DNA from: Nocardia sp. NBC_01730
Lineage (GTDB): Bacteria > Actinomycetota > Actinomycetes > Mycobacteriales > Mycobacteriaceae
DNA length: 64,000 nt
Direction: 5' to 3'
Assembly: GCF_035920445.1 (NCBI RefSeq)
Contig: NZ_CP109162.1
Coordinates: 6,324,001 to 6,388,000, forward strand
Positions 55,798 through 64,000 of the stretch are shown here, piece after piece. Every line of letters begins with the position of its first letter. Position 1 is the first letter of the stretch. A program made the position numbers and the translations under genes. Below the pieces are notes generated by a model, which worked only from the letters and a program-made list of their open reading frames with translations, searched no databases and was not told the DNA's origin.

Positions 55798-56256
55798 GTG
55801 GATATCGCGCAGACTGCCCCCGGGCCCGCGGCGGACTCGGCGACGCAGCCGAGGTCCGGTTGGCGCGGGGTGGCGGTTCCGCTGCTGGTGGCGAGCGTCG
55901 GCGTGGGTGCTGGCGTACTGCTGCACCTGCGGGATCCGCACGTCGAAGGCTCGTACGGCACCTGCCCGGTCTATGCGCTGACCGGTTGGTACTGCCCCGG
56001 CTGTGGCGGCATGCGCGCCGTGCACAACCTCACCGATGGGCAGGTGTTGGATGCGCTGCACAGCAACCTGCTGGCGATTCCGCTGATCCTCGCGTTCGTG
56101 CTGTGGGTGGGGGACTGGACCATCCGGGCCTGGCGCGGTCAGCGGATGCGGCTGCCCTCGATCAGCCGCGTCACGATGTGGACATTCTTCGCACTGCTGG
56201 CGGTCTACACCGTGCTGCGCAATACACCGTGGGGGACCCTGTTCACACCGGTCTAG
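55798..56256 (+). CDS. DUF2752 membrane protein
   Basis: This 152-residue protein has three membrane helices and the DUF2752 signature CPVYALTGWYCPGCGGMRA, with three Cys in a row of C-x9-C-x2-C, followed by HNLTDGQ. The family is widespread and of unknown function. The GTG was chosen from the promoter geometry. Confidence 0.87.
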   Translation: MDIAQTAPGPAADSATQPRSGWRGVAVPLLVASVGVGAGVLLHLRDPHVEGSYGTCPVYALTGWYCPGCGGMRAVHNLTDGQVLDALHSNLLAIPLILAFVLWVGDWTIRAWRGQRMRLPSISRVTMWTFFALLAVYTVLRNTPWGTLFTPV

Positions 56257-56430
56257 GTGTAGGCGTGAATTCGCGACTCTTCCAGATCTTTTCGCTGGCG
56301 CTGCTCGGCCGCCGTGATCCCGATCGCCCGGCAGGTGTTCCGCCGGTCCGAGCGCGCCGACCCGACCACCGCTGACCAATTCGTCGAGGCCAGGGCGATT
56401 CCCCTGGCGTGGACCGGGCAAGCTGCAATT

Positions 56431-56619
56431 ATGAGCGATTCACTGAAGGACCGGGTGCGGGCGAAGTTGCTGCGCCAGCTCGAAGAGGACGGCCCCCCGG
56501 ACATGGAGCACGACGACCCGCGGCAGATCTCCGTCGAAACCGATCTCGACGCGCTGGCGAACGTCGCCGACGACGACCCGCTTGTCGAAGAACTCGCCGG
56601 GCGCTACCTGGTGTTCTGA
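56431..56619 (+). CDS. Small acidic conserved-looking protein
   Basis: This 62-residue acidic protein starts MSDSLKDRVRAKLLRQLEED and ends in VEELAGRYLVF. The codon pattern is typical of coding DNA in this window, and the stop abuts the convergent M1 peptidase gene. No family is recognised. Confidence 0.6.
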   Translation: MSDSLKDRVRAKLLRQLEEDGPPDMEHDDPRQISVETDLDALANVADDDPLVEELAGRYLVF

Positions 56620-57966
56620 TCAGGCCGTCGACATTCCGCCGTATGGCGGAAGCTGGGGCAGTGGTTCGGCGAGCAGCCAGGTGTCCCAGAGCGGGCGCAG
56701 CGGTACCAGGCTGTAGTGCCCGGCCAGGTCGGTGAACTCCTCCGTGGTCACCGAGGAGTGGCGGTAGCGGATCGTCCATTCTCGCAGCAGTTCGAAGAAC
56801 GTCGTGCCGCCGAGTTCGAGGCGCAGCGCGTGCAGGGTCAGTGCGCCACGCTTATACACCCGGTCGTCGAACATCCGCTGCGGCCCTGGGTCGCCGACCA
56901 CGATGTCCTGCGGCTCACGGGACAGGTTGTGTCGCGCGGCGCGCGCCATCTGGTCTGCGGTCGGCCCACCTGCCTCCTCCGACCAGATCCACTCCGCGTA
57001 ACAGGCGAAGCCTTCGTGCAGCCAGATGTCGCGCCACTGCCGGATGGTGAGGCTGTTGCCGAACCACTGGTGCGCCAGCTCGTGCGCGACCAGCCGCTCG
57101 GCGCCGCGGCGGCCGTCGCAGTGGTTGGCGCCGAAGATGGAGATGCCCTGCGCCTCGATCGGGATCTCCAGCTCGTCGTCGGTGACCACCACCGTGTACC
57201 CCTCGAACGGATAGGGGCCGAACTTGTTGGTGAAGACCTCCAGCATCCGCGGCTGACGGGCGAAGTCGTGCTCGAAGTTGGCGCGCAGCCGAGCCGGGAC
57301 GACGGCCTGCATCGGTACCGTGCCGGGCCAGGAGCCGACGCGATGCTTTCGATAGGGGCCGATCTGGATGGTCGCCAGGTAGCTCGACATCGGCTCGGAT
57401 TGCTCGTACACCCAGGTGGTCTGGCTGGCCTTGGTCTGCTTGCGCAGCAGTGTGCCGTTGGCAAGCGCGTAGTACGGCGAGTCCGTGGTGATCGAAATCC
57501 GGTAGCTCGCTTTGGAACTCGGGTGGTCGTCACAAGGAAACCAGGACGCGGCGCCGTTGGGCTGGCTCGCCACGAGCGCGCCCTCGGTGAGTTCCTCCCA
57601 GCCGACCTCCCCCCACGGCCCGCGGACCGGTTTCGGGGTGCCGCCGTATTGCACCACCAGCGACAGCACACCGCCCACCGGAATCCGCTCCGGTGGCGTG
57701 ATCACCAATTTGCCGTGCTGGTGGGTGAATTTCACGGCCTTGGTTCCGTTGACGAGCACCTTCGAGACGGTGAGTGCCTGGGAAAGGTCGAGCGCGAACC
57801 GCGGGCGCACCGCGGTGGTCACCGCGATGATCGTGGCGCGGCCGGTCAGCCGGTTGCTGGACACCTTGTAGACCAGCTCGAGTTCGTACCGCGATACCCG
57901 ATAGCCCCGATTGCCGTTCTGCGGTAGGTACTCGTCGATGGGGGCCTCGTAGAACTTGCCCGGCAT
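56620..57966 (-). CDS. M1-family zinc metallopeptidase, coupled to the Pls/PosA synthetase
   Basis: This 448-residue protein has the gluzincin site VAHELAHQWFG with the third ligand Glu in WLHEGFACYAEW, and the exopeptidase region EAQGISIFGAN in place of GAMEN. It lacks the C-terminal superhelical domain of large aminopeptidases, as in the short M1 group. No signal peptide is seen. The ATG overlaps the synthetase stop (ATGA), so the pair is co-translated. This suggests it processes or degrades the synthetase product, as aminopeptidases do for epsilon-polylysine in Streptomyces. Confidence 0.9.
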   Translation of the reverse strand: MPGKFYEAPIDEYLPQNGNRGYRVSRYELELVYKVSSNRLTGRATIIAVTTAVRPRFALDLSQALTVSKVLVNGTKAVKFTHQHGKLVITPPERIPVGGVLSLVVQYGGTPKPVRGPWGEVGWEELTEGALVASQPNGAASWFPCDDHPSSKASYRISITTDSPYYALANGTLLRKQTKASQTTWVYEQSEPMSSYLATIQIGPYRKHRVGSWPGTVPMQAVVPARLRANFEHDFARQPRMLEVFTNKFGPYPFEGYTVVVTDDELEIPIEAQGISIFGANHCDGRRGAERLVAHELAHQWFGNSLTIRQWRDIWLHEGFACYAEWIWSEEAGGPTADQMARAARHNLSREPQDIVVGDPGPQRMFDDRVYKRGALTLHALRLELGGTTFFELLREWTIRYRHSSVTTEEFTDLAGHYSLVPLRPLWDTWLLAEPLPQLPPYGGMSTA

Positions 57967-60900
57967 CAGCGGGCTCCGGGGTCGCCCGTGAACCAGGGCG
58001 TGATCGGGTTGCCCCACCAGCGCGTCGAGGCAGGCACCGTGTCGCCGCGCATGACCAGGGAGGCCGGACCGATGGTCGCGCCGTCGCCGAGGGCGGACGC
58101 GGGCAGCGCGACGCAGTGCGGACCGAGGGTGGCGCCCGCGCCGAGGGAGACGGTGTCCATGGCCATGATTCGATCGTGGAACAGGTGGGTCTGCACCACG
58201 CAGCCCCGTTCCACGGTCGCGCCGTCGCCGAGAGTCACCAGGTCCGCCTCAGGTAGCCAGTAGGACTCGCACCATACCCCGCGGCCGATCGTCGCGCCGA
58301 GGCCGCGAAGCCAGAGGTTCAGTACGGGAGTCCCGGTCGCGGCGCGTGCGAACCACGGAGCGGCAACCGTTTCCACGAAGGTGTCGGAGACCTCGTTGCG
58401 CCATACGAAGGAACTCCACAGCGGATGCTCCTCGGCGCGAATCCGCCCGACCAGCAACCACTTGGCGATCACCGCGCTCGCCCCCGCGCTCGCCCCCGCG
58501 CCGAGCAGCACGAGTCCGCTCAGCAGCCCGGCGGCCAAGTGGCCGAAGGTCTCCGCGAGCCATGCGAGGGTGAACAGCACGCCGAGGCCGATGGCGAAGG
58601 TCACCAGGACCGGGATCAAGCGGCAGGTTTCGACGATGCCACGTGCGACGCGCAAGCGCGCAGGCGGGTCGAAGGTGCGCGCGGTGTCGGTGCTCTCCGC
58701 CGCGCGCCGGAGCCGGACCGGTGGGCTGCCCAACCAGGACGAGCCGGCCTTGGACTTGGACGGTGCGGCCGACAGCACCGCGACCAGGCCGTTCTTCGGG
58801 ATGCGGCGGCCCGGTGCCGTCATGCCGGAGTTGCCGAGGAACGCGCGCTTGCCAACCTTGGCCTCGCCGATGCGCAGCCAGCCGCCACCGAGTTCGTAGC
58901 CGGCGATCATGGTGTCGTCGGCGAGGAATGCGCCGTCGGCGACGGTGGTGAACTTCGGCAGCAGCAGCACCGTGGATATCTCGACGCTCTTGCCGATCTT
59001 CGCGCCGAGCAGGCGCAGCCACAGCGGCGTGAGCAGGCTCGCGTACAGCGGGAACAGGAAGGTGCGCGCGGAATCCAGCAGGCGCTCGGTGGCCCATGCC
59101 TGCCAGCCGACCCGGCTGCGCACCGGGTGGTAGCCCTCGGTCAGGCCGATACCGAGCAGGCGGACGGCGATGATGGTCGCCGCCGCGTACACGCCGAGGC
59201 TGAGCAGGGTCGCGACCGGCAGGATCGCGAAGGCGCGGCCCAAACCGCCCGTCAACGTGCGGGTGTCGCGGATGAACCAGGCGATGAACGCGCCGCCCGC
59301 GCCGAGGCCGAGGATCGGCACAGCGGCGAGCACGACCGACGTGACGCCGAAAATGCCGACCCAATGCCGGGCCCGGCCCGGCGTGTGTTGCGGCCAGCGG
59401 TGCTGGGCCTTGCCGATTTTCACGGCAGGCGAGCCCGCCCACTCCTGCTCGGCCTTCACCTTGCCCGACACCGCGGAGCCGGGCGCGATCTCAGCGTTCT
59501 TGCCGATCTTGGTGCCGGGCAACAGGATCGAGCGAGAACCGACGACCGCGCCGGGACCGATGGTGATCGGTCCGAGATGTACCACGTCGCCGTCGATCCA
59601 GTACCCGGACAGGTCGACCTCCGGTTCCACGCTGCACCCGTCGCCGAGTTCGAGCATGCCGGTGACCGGAGGAAGTGTGTGCAGGTCGACGCCCTTGCCG
59701 ATGCTCGCGCCGAGCGCACGCGCGAACGGCACCATCCACGGCGCGCCGGAGAGGTTCTCGGCGCCGCTGGCCTCCGACAGCCGGACCGCCGCCCACAGGC
59801 GCAGGTGCACCGAGCCGCCGCGCGGATAGCGGCCAGGTCGAACGTCGCGCAGCAGCAGTCTGGCGCCGGCCACACAGATCGCCATGCGGCCGGGCGGGGA
59901 GATGAACAGCAGAAACGCGGCCAGCGTCCACCACCAGGACAGCTGCGGCAACCACGGCAGCGAGCCGGACCAGCCCGCGATATTGCCGACGATCGCGAGC
60001 CAGGTGAGCCACTGCAGGCCGGTCAGGGTGGTCAGCGGGATGGTGGCGAGTACCTGCGCCGCCTGGGCGGGCAGCGGCGTCGGGCGCACCACCCGCTCCG
60101 CGACGGCGACCGCGGGCGTGGTCTGTTCGAGCAGTTCCACCAGCGCGCCGAGGCGGGGATGGTCGTAGAGGTCGGCGACGGCGATCTGCGGATACCGCTC
60201 GCGAAGGGCGGTGACCAGCTGCGCCGCCGCGAGTGAGCCGCCGCCCAGGTCGAAGAAGTCGGCGTCGAGGTCGCTGACCTGTGCGCCGAGAATCGCATGC
60301 CACAGTTCGGCCACCCACTGCGCGGTGCCGGTGAGGTCGTTGTCGTCATCGTCGTCGGCGGAGTTGGGCAGCGGCCAAGGTAGCGCGTCGCGGTCTACCT
60401 TGCCTGAGGTGCGGGTGGGTAGCTCGTCGACCACCGCCAGTCTGGGGACCAGCGGGGCCGGAAGTTGTTCGGTGAGAGCGGCTCTCGCGGCTTTGGCATC
60501 GAAGTCCTGCGTCGGGCCGGTCAGGTAGCCGACCAGGACCCGGTTGCCTGCTTCGGTGGCTCGGATCGCGGCGGCGGCACCCGTGACACCGGGAAGATGC
60601 TGGAGCGCGTTGTCGATCTCACCGAGCTCGATGCGGCGGCCGCCGAGCTTGATCTGATCGTCGGCGCGGCCGAGGAAGACCAACCCGGTGCTGTCGTTGC
60701 GGACCAGGTCGCCGCTGCGGTAGGCGCGGTCCCAGCCGACCGAGGGCAGCGGAGCGTACTTCTCCGCGTCTTTGGCCGGGTTGAGGTAGCGCGCGAGGCC
60801 GACGCCCCCGATGACCAGTTCGCCGGATTCGCCCTCTGCCACGGGGTTTCCCGCCTGGTCCACCACAACGAGATCCCAGCCGTCGAGTGGTAGCCCGATC

Positions 60901-61901
60901 CGGATCGGCCATCGGCCGTTCAGCAGCGCGGCGCAGGCGACGACTGTCGTCTCGGTGGGGCCGTAGGTATTCCACACTTCGCGATTCGAATCACCGTTTC
61001 CGGCAAGACGTTCGGCGAGTTCCGGCGGCACGGCCTCGCCACCGAAGATCAGCAGGCGTACCGCCTCCAACGCCTCGACCGGCCAGGTCGCCGCCAGGGT
61101 CGGCACGGTCGAGACGATGCTGATCTCGCGCCGCACCAGCCAGGGACCGAGGTCAGCGCCGGTGCGCACCAGATCGCGCGGGGCGGGGACTAGGCAGGCG
61201 CCGTTATGCCAGGCCAGCCACATTTCCTCGCAGGACGCGTCGAAGGCCACCGAGAGGCCCGCGAGGACCCGATCACCGGGACCGATCGGGGCGTCGCGCA
61301 GGAACAGCCCGGCTTCGGCGTCGACGAAGGCGGCGGCGTTGCGGTGGGTGACGGCAACGCCTTTCGGCGTTCCGGTGGAGCCGGAGGTGAAGATGATCCA
61401 GGCGTCGTCGTCGGGGGTGGGCAGCGTGGACCAGTTGTCGTCGCGCGCGTCCCGCTCGGCCGCGCGGATGCCTGCGGCCGTGGTCTCGATTCCTTCGGCG
61501 GTCACGATTGCGGTGACCTGGGCTTCGCCGAAGACCAGCTGGGCGCGTTCGTCGGGGTCGTCGGCGTCGACCGGCACGTAGGCGGCGCCGGCGTATAAGA
61601 CGGCGAGGATGGTGACGTAGAGCCGGCGTGTGCCCGACGGCAGACGTACACCGACCCGGTCGCCGGGTCGCACGCCCGCCGTGGCGAGCCTGGCCATGGT
61701 CTTCTCGATCTCGACCACCAGCTCCAGGTAGGAGAGCACTACCTGGCCGTCATCGATGGCGGGGGCGTCGGGGTGGGCGAGTGCGGTGGCCGTCAGGATG
61801 TCGACGAGTGTGCGGGCCTGGGAGGCATGGCCGCCTCGCAGCAGCGGGCTTGTCGTCGCGTCAACCTGGGGCTGGAGCATGGTGCTCTGCGCACCTCCCA
61901 T
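57966..61901 (-). CDS. Pls/PosA-family membrane nonribosomal peptide synthetase
   Basis: This 1311-residue protein has an adenylation domain (about 35-510: FTSGSTGTPKG A3, FDASCEEMW A4, NTYGPTETTV A5, YRSGDLV A7, GRADDQIKLGGRRIELGEID A8, TSGKVDRDALP A10 with Lys501). A carrier domain follows (about 525-595, FDLGGGSLAAA with Ser556). The rest has three membrane blocks (about 625-680, 845-915, 1095-1150) alternating with three left-handed hexapeptide-repeat domains (about 730-830, 960-1065, 1195-1300). This is the layout of epsilon-polylysine synthetase, Pls (about 1319 residues), and its PosA-type relatives, in which the tandem C-terminal domains form isopeptide bonds between free amino acids. 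The amino acid used cannot be read safely by eye. GCGAGG precedes the ATG at 8 nt. Confidence 0.93.
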   Translation of the reverse strand: MGGAQSTMLQPQVDATTSPLLRGGHASQARTLVDILTATALAHPDAPAIDDGQVVLSYLELVVEIEKTMARLATAGVRPGDRVGVRLPSGTRRLYVTILAVLYAGAAYVPVDADDPDERAQLVFGEAQVTAIVTAEGIETTAAGIRAAERDARDDNWSTLPTPDDDAWIIFTSGSTGTPKGVAVTHRNAAAFVDAEAGLFLRDAPIGPGDRVLAGLSVAFDASCEEMWLAWHNGACLVPAPRDLVRTGADLGPWLVRREISIVSTVPTLAATWPVEALEAVRLLIFGGEAVPPELAERLAGNGDSNREVWNTYGPTETTVVACAALLNGRWPIRIGLPLDGWDLVVVDQAGNPVAEGESGELVIGGVGLARYLNPAKDAEKYAPLPSVGWDRAYRSGDLVRNDSTGLVFLGRADDQIKLGGRRIELGEIDNALQHLPGVTGAAAAIRATEAGNRVLVGYLTGPTQDFDAKAARAALTEQLPAPLVPRLAVVDELPTRTSGKVDRDALPWPLPNSADDDDDNDLTGTAQWVAELWHAILGAQVSDLDADFFDLGGGSLAAAQLVTALRERYPQIAVADLYDHPRLGALVELLEQTTPAVAVAERVVRPTPLPAQAAQVLATIPLTTLTGLQWLTWLAIVGNIAGWSGSLPWLPQLSWWWTLAAFLLFISPPGRMAICVAGARLLLRDVRPGRYPRGGSVHLRLWAAVRLSEASGAENLSGAPWMVPFARALGASIGKGVDLHTLPPVTGMLELGDGCSVEPEVDLSGYWIDGDVVHLGPITIGPGAVVGSRSILLPGTKIGKNAEIAPGSAVSGKVKAEQEWAGSPAVKIGKAQHRWPQHTPGRARHWVGIFGVTSVVLAAVPILGLGAGGAFIAWFIRDTRTLTGGLGRAFAILPVATLLSLGVYAAATIIAVRLLGIGLTEGYHPVRSRVGWQAWATERLLDSARTFLFPLYASLLTPLWLRLLGAKIGKSVEISTVLLLPKFTTVADGAFLADDTMIAGYELGGGWLRIGEAKVGKRAFLGNSGMTAPGRRIPKNGLVAVLSAAPSKSKAGSSWLGSPPVRLRRAAESTDTARTFDPPARLRVARGIVETCRLIPVLVTFAIGLGVLFTLAWLAETFGHLAAGLLSGLVLLGAGASAGASAVIAKWLLVGRIRAEEHPLWSSFVWRNEVSDTFVETVAAPWFARAATGTPVLNLWLRGLGATIGRGVWCESYWLPEADLVTLGDGATVERGCVVQTHLFHDRIMAMDTVSLGAGATLGPHCVALPASALGDGATIGPASLVMRGDTVPASTRWWGNPITPWFTGDPGAR

Positions 61902-62240
61902 CGAACTGGCCTCGCACTTCCGGTAGTTGTGTCATAGTTGGGTTACCAAAGGGCAAACGCCACGCTGGCCAATCGTCCACGGTACCCGGGTTGTTGTCGT
62001 TCGTTGTTCACCGAACCGGTCCGCGGGACCGGGCGATGCTGTGCCCGCTGTTTCAGATTTCGTTGAATTTCGCGGTTCGTGGCACGTCAACACCTGGTCA
62101 CGGTGTGCGCGTGGGGTTCGCCAGGTGATCGCTGACCGTCGGTCAACGATCTCACCCCAGCGCCAACCTGATCCCCCGTCCACTTGTGTCGTGGTCGCCC
62201 CGCGAGCGGCGCCGGTCTCGCACGTTCCGGCGGAACCAGG
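61902..62240. promoter_or_regulatory. Divergent region between the Pls/PosA gene and the SAM-IV leader
   Basis: No gene is visible. The synthetase promoter must lie here, but no clear hexamers could be chosen. Confidence 0.4.
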
Positions 62241-62270
62241 TTGACAGTTCCGGTTTGTGTCTGCCAATCT
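62241..62270 (+). promoter_or_regulatory. Promoter of the SAM-IV riboswitch transcript
   Basis: TTGACA and CAATCT are 18 bases apart. The predicted start (about 62277) coincides with the first base of the aptamer. Confidence 0.6.
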
Positions 62271-62277
62271 CGGTTCA

Positions 62278-62393
62278 GGTCATGAGTGCCAGCGTCAAGC
62301 CCCGGCTTGCTGGTCGGCAACCCTCCTCCGCGGTGGGGTGCTCCGGGTGACGACACGGCCGCCGCCCGACCGGGCGCGGCAAGCGCGGACTCG
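62278..62393 (+). promoter_or_regulatory. SAM-IV riboswitch
   Basis: The sequence follows the SAM-IV consensus: GGTCATGAGTGCCAGCGTCA, a CCCCGGCTTGCTGG stem, CGGCAACCCTCC, GCGGTGGGGTGC, CCGGGTGA, and the distal hairpin and pseudoknot strand GCGGCAAGCGCGG. It agrees almost base for base, from memory, with the Mycobacterium SAM-IV RNA whose structure is known. The RNA binds S-adenosylmethionine and turns expression down when it is plentiful. It ends about 45 bases before the ATG of the next gene. Confidence 0.92.
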
Positions 62394-62438
62394 ACGAATC
62401 ATTCGATCGCGGGTCCCCGAACCGACGGGATTTACGTG

Positions 62439-63758
62439 ATGACCACTGCTGTCGACACTACCTGTGCCGCGCTCGCCCGGGTCTCCGGCGACGACCTTCG
62501 AGTGCCGCTTGTGCAGGGTGGGACGACCACCTACGCCAACTTCGACTACGCGGCGAGCGCGCCCGCATTGGCACAGGTCATCGACCGGGTACAGCAGCTG
62601 CTGCCGTTCTATGCCAGCGTGCACCGCGGCGCGGGTTACGCCTCCCGGATCTCCACCGAGTGCTATGAGGCCGCGCGCGGCTCGGTCACCCGGTTTCTCG
62701 ATGCCGCCGACGACCAGGTGGTGGTGTTCACCCGCAACACCACCGACTCGCTGAACCTGTTGGCCTCCTGTGTGCCCGGCGAGACGGTGGTGCTCGACAT
62801 CGAGCACCACGCCAACTTCCTGCCGTGGGCCAGGAACGGCCGCCGCGTCGTAGCGGCCGCCGACACCGTCGAGGAGACGATCGGCACGCTGGTCGCCGAG
62901 CTGTGTAGCAGACCGGCCGCGTTGCTCGCGGTGACTGGCGCGTCGAACGTGACCGGTGAGGTGCTTCCGTTGGAGCGGCTGGCCACCATCGCGCACCAGT
63001 GCGGCGCCCGGATTCTGGTGGACGCCGCGCAACTGGCCCCACACCGGCGAATCAGCTTGCGCGACACGGGTATCGACTATCTGGCCTTCTCCGGGCACAA
63101 GCTGTACGCGCCGTTCGGCGCGGGCGTGCTTGTCGGGCGCCGCGACTGGCTGGACGCGGCCCAGCCGTATTTGGCGGGCGGCGGGGCGGTGCGGGAGGTG
63201 AGCACCACCGGGGCCGAGTGGGCCCCGGCTCCACAGCGGCACGAGGCCGGGTCGCCGAATGTGCTCGGCGCCGCCGCGCTGGCCGCCGCCTGTGACACGC
63301 TCTGTGCGATCGACGCCGAAACTCTTGCCGCCCATGAACACCGGCTCGCCGACCGCCTGCGCGAAGGCCTGGCCGCTATTCCCGGTGTGCGCTTGCTCCG
63401 CATCTGGACCGACAGCCCCGACACCGTCGGCATCGTTGCCTTCACACTGGACGGTTTCGTCCCCGGCCACGTCGCCGCCTATCTCTCCGCCGAACACGGC
63501 ATCGGCGTCCGAGACGGCCGTTTCTGCGCTCACCCGCTGCTCACCCGTCTCGGTCTGGACGGCGCGCTCCGGGCCAGCATCGGCCTCGGCACCACCTCCG
63601 CCGACGTGGAACGTCTCGTCGAGTCCGTCGCCACTCTCGTCCGCACCGGCCCCGCCTGGGATTACGCCGCCACCAACGGTCTGTGGAACCCCACCCCCGA
63701 AACCCGCCCGTTCACCTCGGACGCCCCCACCGGCGCGGCGCCCTGCCTCATCGGCTGA
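62439..63758 (+). CDS. Class V aminotransferase, cysteine-desulfurase-like, under SAM-IV control
   Basis: This 439-residue PLP enzyme has the SufS/CsdB layout. IEHHANFLPW and VDAAQLAPHRR mark the PLP-binding region, FSGHKLYAPFG has the Schiff-base Lys, and GRFCAHPLL has a Cys at the place of the desulfurase catalytic Cys. Desulfurases move sulfur from cysteine to a carrier; some relatives are lyases. Control by a SAM riboswitch ties it to sulfur amino acid supply. The ATG lies after the aptamer; frames that start inside the aptamer are ruled out. A disordered Pro-rich tail ends the protein. Confidence 0.85.
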   Translation: MTTAVDTTCAALARVSGDDLRVPLVQGGTTTYANFDYAASAPALAQVIDRVQQLLPFYASVHRGAGYASRISTECYEAARGSVTRFLDAADDQVVVFTRNTTDSLNLLASCVPGETVVLDIEHHANFLPWARNGRRVVAAADTVEETIGTLVAELCSRPAALLAVTGASNVTGEVLPLERLATIAHQCGARILVDAAQLAPHRRISLRDTGIDYLAFSGHKLYAPFGAGVLVGRRDWLDAAQPYLAGGGAVREVSTTGAEWAPAPQRHEAGSPNVLGAAALAAACDTLCAIDAETLAAHEHRLADRLREGLAAIPGVRLLRIWTDSPDTVGIVAFTLDGFVPGHVAAYLSAEHGIGVRDGRFCAHPLLTRLGLDGALRASIGLGTTSADVERLVESVATLVRTGPAWDYAATNGLWNPTPETRPFTSDAPTGAAPCLIG

Positions 63759-63834
63759 AGGCTGCGGTTCCCCGATCCGAACGGGGCCGCCGGATACTAT
63801 CGGCGTATCCGGTACCCGACCTCGAGGTGGACCT

Positions 63835-64000
63835 ATGAGCACGCTGCCTGCCTGGGCCACCGACCCCGGTGCCCTTCTCATCACCGAGGAGGGCTACGCG
63901 GCGCTTCCGGAGGACGTCCAGCGCCAGATCGAGGTGGTCGACGGTCACGTGATCTTCTGCCGCAGTGGAACATTCCAACACAACAACGTGGCTCGGCGGC
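63835..64000 (+). CDS. Uma2-family (DUF820) protein, truncated by window end
   Basis: The visible 55 residues have the family's N-terminal pattern: LLITEEGYAALPEDVQRQIE then VVDGHVIFC, followed by the HN of the next helix (QHNNVARR). Uma2 proteins have a PD-(D/E)XK nuclease fold, and many are multicopy genes of unknown function. GAGGTGG precedes the ATG at 4 nt. Confidence 0.8.
   Translation, partial: MSTLPAWATDPGALLITEEGYAALPEDVQRQIEVVDGHVIFCRSGTFQHNNVARR

Noticed and set aside
62286..62438. Earlier in-frame start for the class V aminotransferase
   Set aside because: These codons lie within the SAM-IV aptamer; the ATG after it gives the family length.

Overview
This is a high-GC actinobacterial chromosome segment, most likely Nocardia or a close relative in the Mycobacteriales. 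The evidence is the very high GC content, many GTG starts, an ESX-type PPE/EspG pair, a WhiB protein, and above all a gene order that matches from memory the Mycobacterium tuberculosis interval Rv3683 to Rv3644c. That order is metallophosphoesterase, ponA2, whiB4, two ArsA/Get3-like ATPases, DUF4177, RidA, metallo-beta-lactamase, crp, nth, thioredoxin-like, CoA Nudix, marP, ephE, holin-like, acs, dppABCD, degenerate Fic, HAD phosphatase, 6C RNA, ssd, a Tad pilus cluster, SF2 helicase, cspA, topA and DNA polymerase III delta'.

Layout. Positions 1-3.8 kb hold the end of an ESX-type cluster (a PPE/WXG100-like secreted protein and its EspG chaperone) and a small membrane protein. Positions 4-9 kb are an accessory stretch: an FAD monooxygenase with a palindromic operator, a GntR regulator, a secreted protein, an atypical SDR and a membrane-anchored protein. 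tRNA-Pro and a large Pro/Gln-rich membrane protein follow. Positions 11.4-53.1 kb are the syntenic core. Its main departures are nhaA, lying between the holin-like gene and acs where I recall Rv3668c in M. tuberculosis, and several tandem-repeat arrays with 174, 77 and 68 bp units. tRNA-Thr closes the core. Positions 53.4-64 kb are accessory again: a PPOX/F420 protein, two hydrophobic or hypothetical proteins, an alpha/beta hydrolase, an M1 metallopeptidase overlapping a 1311-residue Pls/PosA-type peptide synthetase, a SAM-IV riboswitch controlling a cysteine-desulfurase-like enzyme, and a truncated Uma2-family gene.

Functional groups. Peptidoglycan and periplasmic homeostasis are represented by PonA2, MarP and the thioredoxin-like protein. 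Redox and cAMP control are represented by WhiB4 and Crp. Peptide uptake is DppA-D, with a fused double ATPase. Pilus assembly is Ssd/TadZ, TadA, TadB, TadC, the Flp-like pilin, TadE and a TadE-like minor protein. Genome maintenance is Nth, the SF2 helicase, TopA and delta'.

Regulation visible in the sequence. At least twelve genes carry a TANNNT -10 element 6-8 nt before an RTG start, which indicates leaderless transcripts and helps fix several start codons. Two structured RNAs are clear: the 6C RNA and a SAM-IV riboswitch. Several strong intrinsic terminators lie between converging genes. The least described parts are the Pls/PosA synthetase-peptidase pair, the 29-codon ORF wedged by two ATGA overlaps between the thioredoxin-like and Nudix genes, and the repeat arrays.
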